From Antedon mediterranea (lineage: Eukaryota; Echinodermata; Crinoidea; Comatulida; Antedonidae), in contig NC_092673.1 in assembly GCF_964355755.1 (NCBI RefSeq), forward strand, positions 26,911,001 to 26,975,000: 64,000 nt of DNA. Direction: 5' to 3'. The position numbers and the translations under genes were made by a program. Below, in pieces: positions 1 through 10,737 of this stretch (position 1 is its first letter; each line of letters starts with the position of its first letter). The notes under the pieces were generated by a model. It worked only from the letters and a program-made list of their open reading frames with translations, searched no databases and was not told the DNA's origin.

Positions 1-1
1 T

Positions 2-424
2 TTAAAGAAACGACTTACTGATGATAATGTATTAAAAGCCCCAAATTTTGATAAGATGTTTTTATTGCAAACCGATGCCTCAAATTATGGCATAGGTGCA
101 GTGCTGAGCCAAATAGATGGTGAGGGTAATGATTATCCCATTGTGTACTTAAGTAGAAAGTTATCTGTACATGAGCAGAGATATTCTGTGCCAGAAAAAG
201 AGTGCCTCTCTATTGTTTGGGCTATCAATAAATTTAAGTATTATCTGTATGGTTGTGAATTTCAAGTTCATACTGACCACCAGGCATTGAGATGGATGGA
301 CTCAATGAAGGGTGCCAATGTTAGACTTATGAGATGGGCTCTGTTTTTACAAGGATATAAATTTAAAGTTATTTACAAGAAAGGATCATTAAATGGAAAT
401 GCAGATGGATTAAGCCGTGCATAA
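2..424 (+). pseudogene. RNase H end of a Gmr1-like Ty3/gypsy pol (partial, cut by window edge)
   Basis: The frame is open from the left edge to a TAA at 422-424, about 140 codons. It shows the gypsy-type RNase H: the LLQTDAS motif with its catalytic Asp, an IGAVLSQ turn, the YLSRKLS and EKECLSIVW helices, the HTDHQALRW segment, and a C-terminal NADGLSRA. In ordinary Ty3/gypsy elements an integrase follows RNase H. Here the frame ends and a polypurine tract and LTR follow about 100 bases later, so RNase H is the last pol domain, as in the INT-before-RT Gmr1 group. Upstream domains lie outside the window. No break is visible in this part, so whether the whole element is intact cannot be judged. 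The sequence differs clearly from the RNase H of the element at 3640-9533, so it is a separate lineage. Confidence 0.85.
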
Positions 425-512
425 TAATATTATAGAGGTGTTATTTGTAGATAGTTTATAGTAAAATGGTTTTAAATGTTAAATTTTTGGAAAGATTGAC
501 ACAATCTTTTTC

Positions 513-525
513 CCAAAAAGGGGAA
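513..525 (+). promoter_or_regulatory. Polypurine tract of the left-edge element
   Basis: An A/G-rich run, AAAAAGGGGAA, lies directly before a TGTCATATT sequence that starts the putative 3' LTR. Its place between the pol stop and a TG-initiated repeat is that of a plus-strand primer site. Confidence 0.55.
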
Positions 526-939
526 TGTCATATTATTTATGTTGAGATTCTCTGTGTTTAGAGAAGGATGCTTTAGACCAGGTCCGCCTTATATTATTAG
601 CCAATCAAAATCGTATAATTTTTGGAGGGAAAATGTTATCCTCCTCTGAAGCCTAAAATTTGCGCATGTCCAGTATAAAAGTGGAATGTAATAGATATTA
701 AAAAGAAGAGAGAATAAGATCAGAGTAGATAAACGGAAAGATGATAAAGAAAATATTAAGGCTTGACTGGTAGTGGTAGAAAGATGTATTAATCGAATTA
801 CAAGGAATAAAAGTTCTAGTTGAGTTAAATATATTTTTGTATGAGTTATCATTCAGTGACAGTGTACGTCGCGTGGAGTTATATATATACGCCTGAGAAA
901 GCTCGGAACCAACTAAAATAATCACTACACCTGATATCA
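526..939 (+). repeat. Probable 3' LTR of the left-edge retrotransposon
   Basis: Starts with TG immediately after the polypurine tract. It contains a TATA box (TATAAAA, 674-680) and downstream an AATAAA signal (806-811), the expected U3-R order. The right end is uncertain because no second LTR is in view: CA dinucleotides at 928-929 and 938-939 are both possible. Length about 405-415 bp, close to the 434-441 bp LTRs of the related element further right. Confidence 0.55.
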
Positions 940-1138
940 AATTGTTATTCGTTATAGTTATAATAATAATCCCGCCATTTTTATTCGCTTTTTTGATGTA
1001 TTTTAATATTTAAGGTGATTATAATATATATTATTGATGTATTTTTAATGTTATGTATTGAGATGCCAAATAAATGAAAGAAAGAAAGAAATAAAATATA
1101 ATCAATATAGCATATTGATGTTATTTTATGAGAGGTAA

Positions 1139-1215
1139 AGCTCTGTTTACACTATCAAACTAGTTTGACAACAAAAGTGGGATGTGTCATTGTGTCCATA
1201 TATGCGCACATCACT
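1139..1215 (+). mobile_element. MITE fragment (CTGTCTACACTATCAAAC family), left half
   Basis: Begins AGCTCTGTTTACACTATC and continues with the family's internal text (TAGTTTGACAACAAAAG, then a GTGTCCATATATG segment). The matching right-hand inverted end is missing, so this is a truncated copy of the family also seen at 19350, 24076, 27661 and 62066. Confidence 0.6.
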
Positions 1216-3198
1216 GGTTATGGTTGAAAAATGGAATAAAAGAACATTGTAAAAATTATTTCTCATCATCATTATATTAATACTTGATGATTATTATAAT
1301 TGAAGTAAATGGATTCGAACCAAATGACCTGTCAGTTCTAAGGGTCATAATATTCATCTGCATTTGTTGTATGTATAGTTATTAAAAACTTAATACTATT
1401 AATATTATTTATTGACTATATATAATAAATTAAATAAATTGTTTTTTTCTTAAAGTTTAAGTTTTCTATAATTGATTGTAGCACAATTTGATGCAAATAA
1501 CTACAGTATTAGATCATGATTATGTGAAAAATTGAAACACTTTTGTAGAGTTGCTTTTCTATTCAATTGTATTTCACTATAATGGAACCAAATTGAATAG
1601 TAAATGTAAGTAAAGTAAACCATAATTCTTATAATTGTCTTTGATTGAAATTCAATATGGCATGCTCTTTCTAAACTGTCAGCCCCTATACATCCAGTTT
1701 ATTTCATAATAATTATATTAATATGCGAGTTATGTTACGCACAGTAGCATCAGGAAAGAGTCAAATTACACTATTTTTCCACTTTGATGGTAGCATGCAA
1801 TTTCTCTTAATTTGCCAGTAGAACTTTTGGTCCGTATAAATTGCGCCTAATAGATGTGTATTTAGATTTGGCCACATTTAAACGGAATATGTGTCGGCCG
1901 ATCACGTGGTTTGCCACTTTAGATTTCCACGCACATTTTGTATACCTGTTTAGTTAGGCCTGTGTTTTGAGTTGTGTCTCGAATCACGTACTACGATAGT
2001 ATGCACGGGCAAATCTATGGGAATCCCACATCCCACCTATGTTGATATTGTTGTATGTTTTTCAATATCCCTGTTTTTATTGAATATGGATTTTTGAAAA
2101 CTTTGTTTATTCAACTTCTCAATTTCTCTCGTTGTTCTTTATACGTGAATTAAGTAATAAACATACGGGCCTTTCACAACTACCGCCGGACCAGGTCGGA
2201 CTTTGACAGACGCTTTAGTCTAGTTTAAATTGGTTTTTATTTCGTATTATTAGTGCCCTTTCGTTTTTAGACGACTGTGTCTAATAGTTGCTTAGAATAA
2301 CTTTTCGACTCTAAAGCGTGACGCGTCGTGAGTGTAAAACGAACGGATCACAATGATTTTTTTTAATGGACATGATCGTGTCGGGCTCACTATCAATCAT
2401 CACATCGTATTTTGTCATGCTGTAGCGTGTGCCAGCGTGCCATACGTGGATTAATAAACCGAATTAAAGGGCCACGAACCTGTTATCGTTTAAGGTTAAG
2501 GGTGTATTACTGCCAAGTTTATGAAACAGAGCTGAACACACATTTTAGCCAAAGAAAATAAAGGAAACATGAGCAGCCGTAGAAAAAAATTACATTTATG
2601 AATCAAATTAACTTACTTAGAGGCAAAATCTAAATATCAACTGTTATGATTGATGTACTATATGTCGAAATTAACTCAGAGGATAAATTTAAATATCAAC
2701 TGTTATTTTATCATTGATGTAGGCCTATGTGTAGGCCTTATATAAGTGTGATTCATAATTTTCTCAAGCACCACCTGTCCCGTTTGGACAAGTGAGGCCT
2801 GGGAGCAGGAAGCCACTGCTAACATCAAACACTGGCCACAAGAGCCTTTACAAGAAATGATACTAGAATATACACAGAAGCATCGGCAACATATCAAAAC
2901 GAAACGAAAAACTCAAGATGCTTTACTATACACAAGCGGTCATGGACATCAATTCAGTATCGCGTCTTCCCCGACAGCAATCTTCATCCTGTATGACATG
3001 CTAAGCGTCTCCTAGGTCTATCAATGCAGAGCCCGTCGAATCAAAGCGTGTTCGTTTTTTTTTTTCATATTCAGAGATTATTTAGAGGGTTACTATTTGA
3101 GAGTTACATTGCGAGAATAGGCTGGATGGTTCAGGTTAATTGAACATTTTATATTAACTGCACTGATTGATATGATGGTTCATTTAGTGTAAACCAAT

Positions 3199-3302
3199 AC
3201 TTTTATTTTACCTTACGACGTTTCAAGACAGTTCCGTCTAGCTGTGACTTCTTCAGTTACTATGCGTTATGACGTCTTGAAACGTAAGGTAAAATAAAAG
3301 TG
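3199..3302. repeat. Hairpin with ~28-bp arms
   Basis: ACTTTTATTTTACCTTACG followed by CGTTTCAAGAC at 3200-3229 is mirrored by GTCTTGAAACGTAAGGTAAA plus ATAAAAGT at 3274-3301, with one extra base in the left arm and a loop of about 45 bases. Probably a small foldback repeat. I see no clear target duplication. Confidence 0.6.
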
Positions 3303-3634
3303 ATATCATATCAATATACTAATAGAAGCCAGAAGAAAATGTTTTCACTATTAATTGCACTGCGTTTTCACAATTTAATACTGTGACTTACAATATGTTA
3401 CAAAAACATCAACAACGACAACATTTACATTGGCATTAAAGTTAATTGAAGAAAAGTAATAATAATAATAATATTAGCCTACAGTTGAAAATCTGAGTGT
3501 AGGGATCAGTTATGTAGGCCTACAGCATTTTGCAACCATTCTATGAACGAATAGGGTTGTTTAGGCCATGTTAGCATTTATACGTTACATTGGTGAAAAT
3601 GTGCCCATGCCCTTTTCGACAAATCGGCAGCAAC

Positions 3635-3639
3635 TGGTC
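3635..3639 (+). repeat. Target-site duplication TGGTC, left copy
   Basis: The five bases before the 5' LTR are identical to the five after the 3' LTR (9534-9538). A 5-bp duplication is typical of Ty3/gypsy integration and shows both LTRs belong to one insertion. Confidence 0.85.
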
Positions 3640-4073
3640 TGTGATAATAACTCATGCTAAAGAGGTTATTATCCAGTAACCTTTAGTTACTCCTCTTACA
3701 GTTACACATATCATATGGTACCATGTGGCCTAGAAAAAAGCCCCAGACAAAGTTAACGGTAATTTTGTCTCAATTTTTGAAAAAGGCTAACTTATCAAAC
3801 TACTTGGAATATTGTTGGCCAATCAGAAGTCAGAGTGGGTTTTTTAAATAGTTAAGATGATATGTTTTAAGTTTAGTTTTGGTATGAAGGTGAACAGACA
3901 CAGGCCAGCAAGAGCGCCTGTTCATTAAAGAAATATACTTTTACTTTTACTTTAACTTTACTGCATTTTTGATGTTCATCCTTGTCTGATAACTTTAAAT
4001 ATTAAACCGCTCGGACGTTTCTCCTATATGACTATATAAGCAAACCGCTCGGACTCATGCGAAGCCCGTAACA
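3640..4073 (+). repeat. 5' LTR
   Basis: Starts TGTGATAATAACTC and ends GAAGCCCGTAACA, giving the usual TG...CA termini; 434 bp. It contains two copies of an ACCGCTCGGAC motif about 45 bases apart, a TATATAAG near the right end and an ATTAAA in the middle. Compared with the 3' LTR it lacks a 6-bp AGTTTT repeat unit and one A in a homopolymer. Confidence 0.93.
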
Positions 4074-4087
4074 TGGTGGCAGCGGTG
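4074..4087 (+). promoter_or_regulatory. Primer binding site, tRNA-Leu type
   Basis: TGGTGGCAGCGGTG follows the LTR end without a gap. It is complementary to the 3' end of an animal tRNA-Leu (AAG/TAG family, ...CACCGCTGCCACCA) over these 14 bases, as I recall that tRNA; the match then stops. Confidence 0.75.
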
Positions 4088-4407
4088 CTGGAAACGTTTT
4101 TAACCCGTTACTATTAACATTAGACGAACTGTGCTGTGGTGGACCACTTCACAATTTTTTTTGATGGATTGTTTGACTTGAATTTTGATCTGAAACAAGA
4201 CTTTACCAACATTGTGGATGACATTGTTTTCATGCCAGAAACACAAAGGGAAGGAAAACTTTCTGTCAATATCATCAATGAGTTCCAAGTTAAAGGTACA
4301 TTTTTCATTTTGTGGTAAAAGTTTGTGATGCCCTATAGTTTAAGTTTTGTTATATATATCTTACTACGTCTTAAGTCATAGTCATTATATATTGTATAAG
4401 TACATTA
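4088..4407 (+). other. Retrotransposon 5' leader
   Basis: About 320 bases between primer site and gag ATG. A 60-codon open frame at 4136-4318 is present in a different frame from gag and resembles no domain I know. It may be chance or a decayed upstream peptide. Confidence 0.4.
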
Positions 4408-5868
4408 ATGCCTAAACATAGGTCAAGTAGGATCTTAAGATCTCAACAAAGTTCCATAATGAATACCGATGAAGCACAAACTTCTCAGACTGCTTCTCAA
4501 AATAGTACTGTTGTACCAGATATACCCGAAACCACTCAAAATACTGGTAACGAGACCGACATTCCGGATATGGTACTTGATAAAATTTCTGTAGAAATTG
4601 GGGGTCAAATGATTTTGATGCACATGCATGATTGGTTGGCCTATCAAAAAATCGAAATGGAAAAAGAAAAGTTAGAATTAGAACGGAAAAAGATTGAATA
4701 TGATAGAGAGATTGCAAATAAGACATTAGCACGAGACGAAAATGTTGAAACTATAAGAGCTCAAATACAATGAGAGAGTAATGATGGTCATAGCACCACA
4801 AGTTCATATGCCTCCACAAAAATAGATCGATATAAACAAAAACTAACTAATAATATCGATGCTGACGCTTATTTTACGGCATTCGAAAGTTATGCTAAAA
4901 GGGAACAATGGGAGGAATCCACTTGGGTTCGACGCATCTCCCAATGCATTGAGGGAAAGGCTCGAGACGCCATGAATACCATCATGGACGTAAATTTTGA
5001 TTACGAAACCCTAAAATGTACGATACTGGAAGTGTTTCAACTGACCCCAGAACATTACAGACAAAAATTTAGAAACTTAAAGCGAAATGACAATGAAAGC
5101 ATACGTTCCTACATTACAAAGGTTGGGCATAATTTTGATTGTTGGGTGAGATACTCTGGCATTGCGGCTGATGATGCGGCAGGTATTTCGCAATTAATAA
5201 TACGCGAACAGGTTTTAGAGAACATTCCCAATGATATGCGCCAGCATTTACTTCAAAAGAAAGTATTAAATACAGCTGACTTTGCCAGAGAGGCGGAGGA
5301 GTTTGCCAGCATAATACCTAATTATTGGCAACGCCATAAGCTAAATAATAAGCAAATAGGCACAAATAGTCATTACAGACCGCAGCCCTACAATAGCAAA
5401 CCACCAAGGTTTGACAGACCGACTTACAACAGGCCAAGGTTTAACCCGCCTCCTTCTGCACCAAATCACAGTGCATTTAACAGGCCGGCTACAAATCCAC
5501 AAAGTCAGCATCAATTCAGACCAAACTTTAATGCTAGCTATCAGCAAGATCTGAATTCATTAAACAGGCCATTTATTCCTCAACAACCTCCCCGATTTAG
5601 CAACACACAAGGTCGGCAAAATCAAAATCAAAGACAAAAAAATCAACGACCGCACGATTCCTTAAAGTGCATCACGGTGCATAGTGGCTCATCAAAGACT
5701 GAGCCTTTGAACAAAGCTTTCTTAATTAATGGTATACTTGAGGGTAAAGCCATAACATTTTTGAGAGACACAGGATCGTCAATTACATTGATTGATAAAC
5801 AGTTTATTCGATCCCCAAAAGAGTCTCACAGGTTCGTATACCTTAGTCCGAGGCATAGGCCGCACTAA
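4408..5868 (+). pseudogene. gag (capsid precursor) running into the protease, interrupted by a stop
   Basis: Gag forms the retrotransposon particle and packages the RNA. The frame starts at an ATG at 4408, meets a TGA at 4771-4773, and continues in the same frame with clear Gag character: an Asp-Ala-Asp-Ala-Tyr-Phe stretch, TWVRRISQCIEGKARDAM and a long helical region to about 5340. The first ~120 codons are polar, with a Glu/Lys-rich coiled-coil-like segment near the stop. From 5341 to ~5660 the protein is rich in Asn, Pro, Arg, Gln and Phe. No CCHC zinc knuckle is visible, so RNA binding may rely on this basic low-complexity tail. The same frame then runs into the protease active-site motif DTGSS (5767-5781) before ending at 5868. 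The TGA could be a decayed CGA codon. Confidence 0.85.
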
Positions 5869-8800
5869 CATAGAAATTCCTACCACTGAGGTACATATTA
5901 CCACAGAAAAAATACCTACTACCAAATTTATCGTTGGTGTAATAGAAGGCCTTGGTAGTGATGGTCTATTGGGCAATGATCTAGACCCAGAACATAAATG
6001 GGACAAACCAAAAGATGTACTAGTAGTTACTAGAGCACAAACTCGTGTATTGCCCGAAATAAAAGCTCAGGATTGTATTAGACAATATCTTGAACAAAAT
6101 CAAACAACATCAGAAAATGTGGCACTTAATTTCAAAGAATCACTTGATTACAATTTGCCAAACACACCAGAGGCAAAATCCTTGTTGCACAGCGACATTA
6201 AAGACTTGATAAAACTGCAAGAAAAAGATGAAACATTGAAATTCATTCGAAGTGAGGTAAAAGATAAATCATGCACAAAAGATCAAGATGTCTGTTTTTA
6301 TAAAGAAAATGGGATTATAATGAGAAAATGCCAACCACAGACACGTTTCCGCAAACAAATCGATGACCAAATAGTTGTACCACAGGAGTACAGAGAACAC
6401 ATTATAAATATAGCTCATGATAAAACTGGACATCTAGGTGTCCAAAAGACACAGGATAGGATAACCCAACATTTTTATTGGCCTGGAATAAACTATCAAG
6501 TTAGAGAACATTGTAAAACATGTCCTCAATGTCAGTATTTGACAAAAACAAAGAAACAAAAACAACTATTGCGACCATTACCAATCATTGATATTCCGTT
6601 TAAAAGAATTGGAATAGATATTGCAGGTCCATTTTGTGTTACAGAAGATGGAAATAGATATCTTTTAGTATTGTGCGACTATGCAACTAGATATCCAGAA
6701 GCCATTGCAATACCCGATCAAACCGCGGTAACTGTAGCACAGAGTTTAATCACTGTATTTTCGAGAGTGGGTTTACCTAGTCAAATTATTCATGACCAAG
6801 GTACCAACTTCATGTCTCAAATTATCGTAGAACTATGCAAAAAATTGGGAATTGAGAAAATTCCTACTACGCCTTATCACCAACAGACTAACGGACTTAC
6901 GGAGCGTTTTATAGGTACACTGAAACTTATGATAAATTCGCTGTCTCATGTCCAACGAGAAAACTGGGATAGGTATATTCCATTGCTGTTATTCTCTTAT
7001 AGAGAAGTACCGTGTGAATTCACAGGATATTCACCATTTCACTTACTATATGGTAGAGAAATAAGGGGTCCCTTAAGCTTATTTAAGCAAGGATTTCTTG
7101 GCGAGAACACTCAAACAGACATACCTTCACACTTGTTAGGGATAGCTCACAACTTAACTAAATGGATGGCTAGTGCAAATCACACTAAACAGAAAAAGCA
7201 ACAGAAAATGAAATCTTATTACGACAGATCTGCAAAAGATATACACTATAAAGTCGGTGAAGAGGTCTTAATTTTCCTCCCAGAAGGCGCGGGAAAGTTG
7301 GATTCGAAATGGCAAGGTCCATATAAAATCACTAAAAAGGTTGGTGAGGTGGATTATGAAATACATATGCCTGATAAACGTAAATCTCATAGAATTATAC
7401 ATGCTAACTTAATCAAAAAATGGTACACACAAGAAGACGCTCGGCAAATATCTCAATGTTACTGTGTAACTGGGGTAATTCAAGAAATAGGCAATGAGTC
7501 ACTTGTTCAGCCTGTTGATTATGATCTCGAAACACAATTTCTTGATGACAGTATAGGTCCATCCTATAAACAAACACAAACATGGAAAGATGTAAAAATT
7601 GCAGACTCCATTTCTACAAAACAAAAACGGGAACTAACCAATACACTTAAGAAACATACTAAGGCATTTTCTGATGTGCCTGGAAAAACTAATGTACTTA
7701 CACATACAGTAAAAACTACTCATGAAACACCAATCAGACAACGTGCTTACAGGACACCACATTCAATGATGACAAAAGTCAAAGAAGAGGTGGACAGTAT
7801 GTTGAGTCTAGGGGTCATTGAGAGGTCAACTAGTGCATATGCATCTCCTATTGTCGTTGTACCAAAACCTAACGGTGATATTCGCGTGTGCACTGATTAC
7901 CGTGCATTGAACAAGATAACTGAATTTGATCCTTATCCTATTCCTAGGATAGATCAGATACTTGATGAAGTAGCTAAAGCTAAATATATCTCAACCCTAG
8001 ATTTGACTAAGGGATTTTATCAGGTACCTCTAGATCCGCAAGCTAAAGCAAAATCAGCATTTGTGACACCTTTTGGGCAGTTTCGGGGGCAGTTTGCATA
8101 TAGGGTCATGCCGTTCGGTATGATGAATTCTAGTGCGACATTTCAAAAGCTAGTTGATACTGTGTTGATAGGATGTTCCGCATTTTGCAGACAATATATT
8201 GACGATATTGCGATTTTCTCTAATACGTGGCAAGATCATTTAAATCACTTAGACATTGTATTAAGTAAAATTTCAGAAGCTGGTCTTACTATTAAGCCAT
8301 CTAAATCTAAATTTGCTAACAGCACTGTAAACTACCTTGGACATACCATAGGGGATGGCCAAATAAAGCATATGTTAGATAACATAGAGTCGGTAGAGAA
8401 ATTCCCTACCCCTCAAACTAAGAAAAATGTAATGTAATTTTTGGGATTGACAGGGTATTATAGGAAGTTTATTCTACACTATGATGACATAGCAAGACCC
8501 TTGATAAACTTGACTAAAAAAGCCGAACCTAAGAGAGTAAATTGGACGCCTGAGTGTGATAAAGCATTTCAGAGATTTAAAATCTCAGCTTATTGCCCAC
8601 CCCATTTTAAGAGCACCAAACTTTGATAAACCATTTTTACTACAAACTGATGCATCGAAAGCAGGAATTGGAGCTGTTTTAAGCCAGTTAGATACTGATT
8701 GTAATGAACATCCTATTGTTTACCTTAGTAGAAGGATGTTGCCCAATGAGTTAAATTATTCAGTTGCTGAACAAGAATGTTTAGCATAGTATGGTCAATT

Positions 8801-9001
8801 AACAAGTTACGATATTACTTACAAGGGCACAAATTTACAGTTATAACTGACCACAAGGCGTTGAAATGGCTTGACAATACCCGCCATTCAAATAATAGAC
8901 TAATGAGATGGTCAATGACTCTACAACAATTTACTTTTGATATACAATACCGCAAAGGTATAACAAACACCAATGCTGACAGTTTGTCACGTCGATGTTA
9001 G
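5767..9001 (+). pseudogene. pol: protease, integrase, reverse transcriptase, RNase H (broken)
   Basis: Protease is split: DTGSS lies in the gag frame and the rest of the fold, including GSDGLLGND, lies in the frame from 5792. That frame stays open to 8437. It carries an HHCC zinc finger (~6385-6530), the integrase core with Asp codons at 6617 and 6794 and Glu at 6902 (D,D-35-E spacing), a GPY/F module (KWQGPYKI, ~7303-7326), and then reverse transcriptase with the YIDD box at 8195-8206. A TAA at 8435-8437 breaks the RT connection region. A frameshift near 8570-8585 and another near 8784 break RNase H, whose first catalytic Asp is at 8649 and whose frame ends at 8999-9001. Integrase before RT is the diagnostic feature. 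All enzymes would normally come from one long frame; as it stands none after RT can be made intact. Confidence 0.92.
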
Positions 9002-9083
9002 TAATTCAGGGAACATACGGTACATCGCAGTACTGTAGTTAAAGACATACTATTTTTAGAAGAGTGACACACTCTTTTATTCA

Positions 9084-9092
9084 GTAGGGGGG
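9084..9092 (+). promoter_or_regulatory. Polypurine tract
   Basis: GTAGGGGGG abuts the TG of the 3' LTR, the position and composition of a plus-strand primer. It follows the RNase H stop by about 80 bases, with no integrase between. Confidence 0.75.
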
Positions 9093-9533
9093 TGTGATAA
9101 TAACTCATGCTAAAGAGGTTATTATCCAGTAACCTTTAGTTACTCCTCTTACAGTTACACATATCATAGGGTACCATGTGGCCTAGAAAAAAAGCCCCAG
9201 ACAAAGTTAACGGTAATTTTGTCTAAATTTTTGAAAAAGGCTAACTTATCAAACTACTTGGAATATTGTTGGCCAATCAGAAGTCAGAGTGGGTTTTTTA
9301 AATAGTTAAGATGATATGTTTTAAGTTTAGTTTTAGTTTTGGTATGAAGGTGAACAGACACAGGCCAGCAAGAGCGCCTGTTCATTAAAGAAATATACTT
9401 TTACTTTAACTTTAACTTTACTGCATTTTTGATGTTCATCCTTGTCTGATAACTTTAAATATTAAACCGCTCGGACGTTTCTCCTATATGACTATATAAG
9501 CAAACCGCTCGGACTCATGCGAAGCCCGTAACA
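9093..9533 (+). repeat. 3' LTR
   Basis: 441 bp, nearly identical to the 5' LTR: by reading I count about three substitutions, one 6-bp repeat gain (AGTTTT) and one extra A. It is followed by the second TGGTC at 9534-9538. Confidence 0.93.
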
Positions 9534-9538
9534 TGGTC
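9534..9538 (+). repeat. Target-site duplication TGGTC, right copy
   Basis: Identical to 3635-3639; marks the right edge of the insertion. Confidence 0.85.
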
Positions 9539-10141
9539 ACATTCGAAAGATTTCGATCTGTCTTTTAGGTACCGGTAATCAACCACTGATTTGAAATAGT
9601 TTGATACGTCATCACGAATAGAATGTTTATTGACGTCATAGATGCGTGGTGGCGGTACTACGTTTATATTCTATTACGTAACGTAAAAGACGTATCGCCA
9701 TTTTGTCAATGAATAGAGTACAGTGTATAGCGTGGACTTGGCCAAGAAACGCGGAAGCCGCAAGCATGTGGTATGTAAGTGACTCACATCTGTTAATGAA
9801 GACATACTGCACGTATGTGATTCTTATTTTAACAAATATTAAATCCTGCCAGCCTGCAGCTGCTTTTAGGATGTGTTAAGCCTGTCATTTAGCTATGGTT
9901 CGCCGGTCATTCCACTGACACCAACGGCATGAATTATCCATCCAATAATTTATATACTTGTACGGTATTAATATTATTCAATATTTGTCAAACTTGCTTT
10001 GTAAATTTAATTATATATGAAGTTTATTAGATTTAAATCGGATGTTCTGTAATGATCATTTACACCAATGAAGGCCTACATTGCAATACTGAAAACATAT
10101 TCAATTCATTAACTAATGCGCTAAAGGAGGGATTCCCACAG
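9539..10141. other. Unassigned non-coding interval
   Basis: No coding exon, RNA gene or repeat recognised between the retrotransposon and the minisatellite. Confidence 0.4.
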
Positions 10142-10737
10142 GAGGTGTGTTCTACAGAAGGAGTTTGCAAAAGAAGAGGTGTTCTACAGAAGGAGTTTGC
10201 AAAAGAAGAGGTGTTCTACAGAAGGAGTTTGCAAAAGAAGAGGTGTTCTACAGAAGGAGTTTGCAAAAGAAAAGGTGTTCTACAGAAGGAGTTTGCAAAA
10301 GAAGAGGTGTTCTAGAGAAGGAGTTTGCAAAAGAAGAGGTGTTCTACAGAAGGAGTTTGCAAAAGGAGAGGGTGTTCTACAGAAGGAGTTTGCAAAAGGA
10401 GAGGTGTTCTAGAGAAGGAGTTTGCAAAAGGAGAGGTGTTCTAGAGAAGGAGTTTGCACAAGGAGCGGTGTTCTACAGAAGGAGTTTGCAAAAGATCGGT
10501 GTTCTACAAAAGGAGGGTGTTCTACAGAAGGAGTTTACAAAAGAAGAGGTGTTCTACAGAAGGAGTTTGCAAAAGGAGGAGGTGTTCAGAAGGAGTTTGC
10601 AAAAGGAGAGGTGTTCTACAGAAGGAGTTTCCAAAATGAGGGGTGTTTACAGAAGAAATTTCCCAAAGAGGGGTGTTCTACAGAAAGAGTTTTCAAAAGG
10701 AGGGGGTGTTCTATCAAGGAGGGGTTTTCAAAGTAGG
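10142..10737 (+). repeat. 32-bp minisatellite, about 18 copies
   Basis: The unit reads GTGTTCTACAGAAGGAGTTT then GCAAAAGAAGAG. The first copies (10146-10330) are almost identical; copies become shorter, longer and more diverged to the right (GGAGAGG, GGAGGAGG variants, and a 3' end rich in GGGG). Because 32 is not a multiple of three and the unit has no stop, all three forward frames stay open for long stretches. The resulting Lys/Arg-rich ORFs are a by-product and I do not call them genes. Confidence 0.95.

Larger units (their letters stand above)
940..3634. other. Non-coding interval between two retrotransposons
   Basis: No convincing exon seen. Contents noted: an A-rich tail-like stretch with GAAA repeats near 1070-1095, a MITE half-copy at 1139-1215, and a hairpin at 3199-3302. 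The remainder is AT-rich sequence without recognisable structure. Confidence 0.5.
3640..9533 (+). mobile_element. Full-length Gmr1-like Ty3/gypsy retrotransposon, coding-defective
   Basis: A complete 5.9-kb element with two LTRs (434 and 441 bp), a tRNA-Leu-type primer binding site, gag, a pol in the order protease-integrase-reverse transcriptase-RNase H, a G-rich polypurine tract and a 5-bp TSD. Integrase upstream of RT with a gypsy-type RT and a GPY/F module defines the Gmr1 group, a deuterostome-associated branch of Ty3/gypsy elements that converged on the Ty1/copia order. By eye the LTRs differ at about three substitutions and two small indels, so insertion looks recent. The frames nevertheless carry a stop in gag, a frameshift in protease, a stop after the RT core and two frameshifts around RNase H, so this copy is unlikely to encode its own enzymes. 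Confidence 0.93.

Noticed and set aside
1305-1330. B-box-like GGTTCGAATCC on the minus strand
   Set aside because: No A box at the right distance and no tRNA fold; likely chance or a degraded SINE.
4136-4318. 60-codon ORF in the retrotransposon leader
   Set aside because: Different frame from gag, nominal start not ATG, no domain; not called as a gene.
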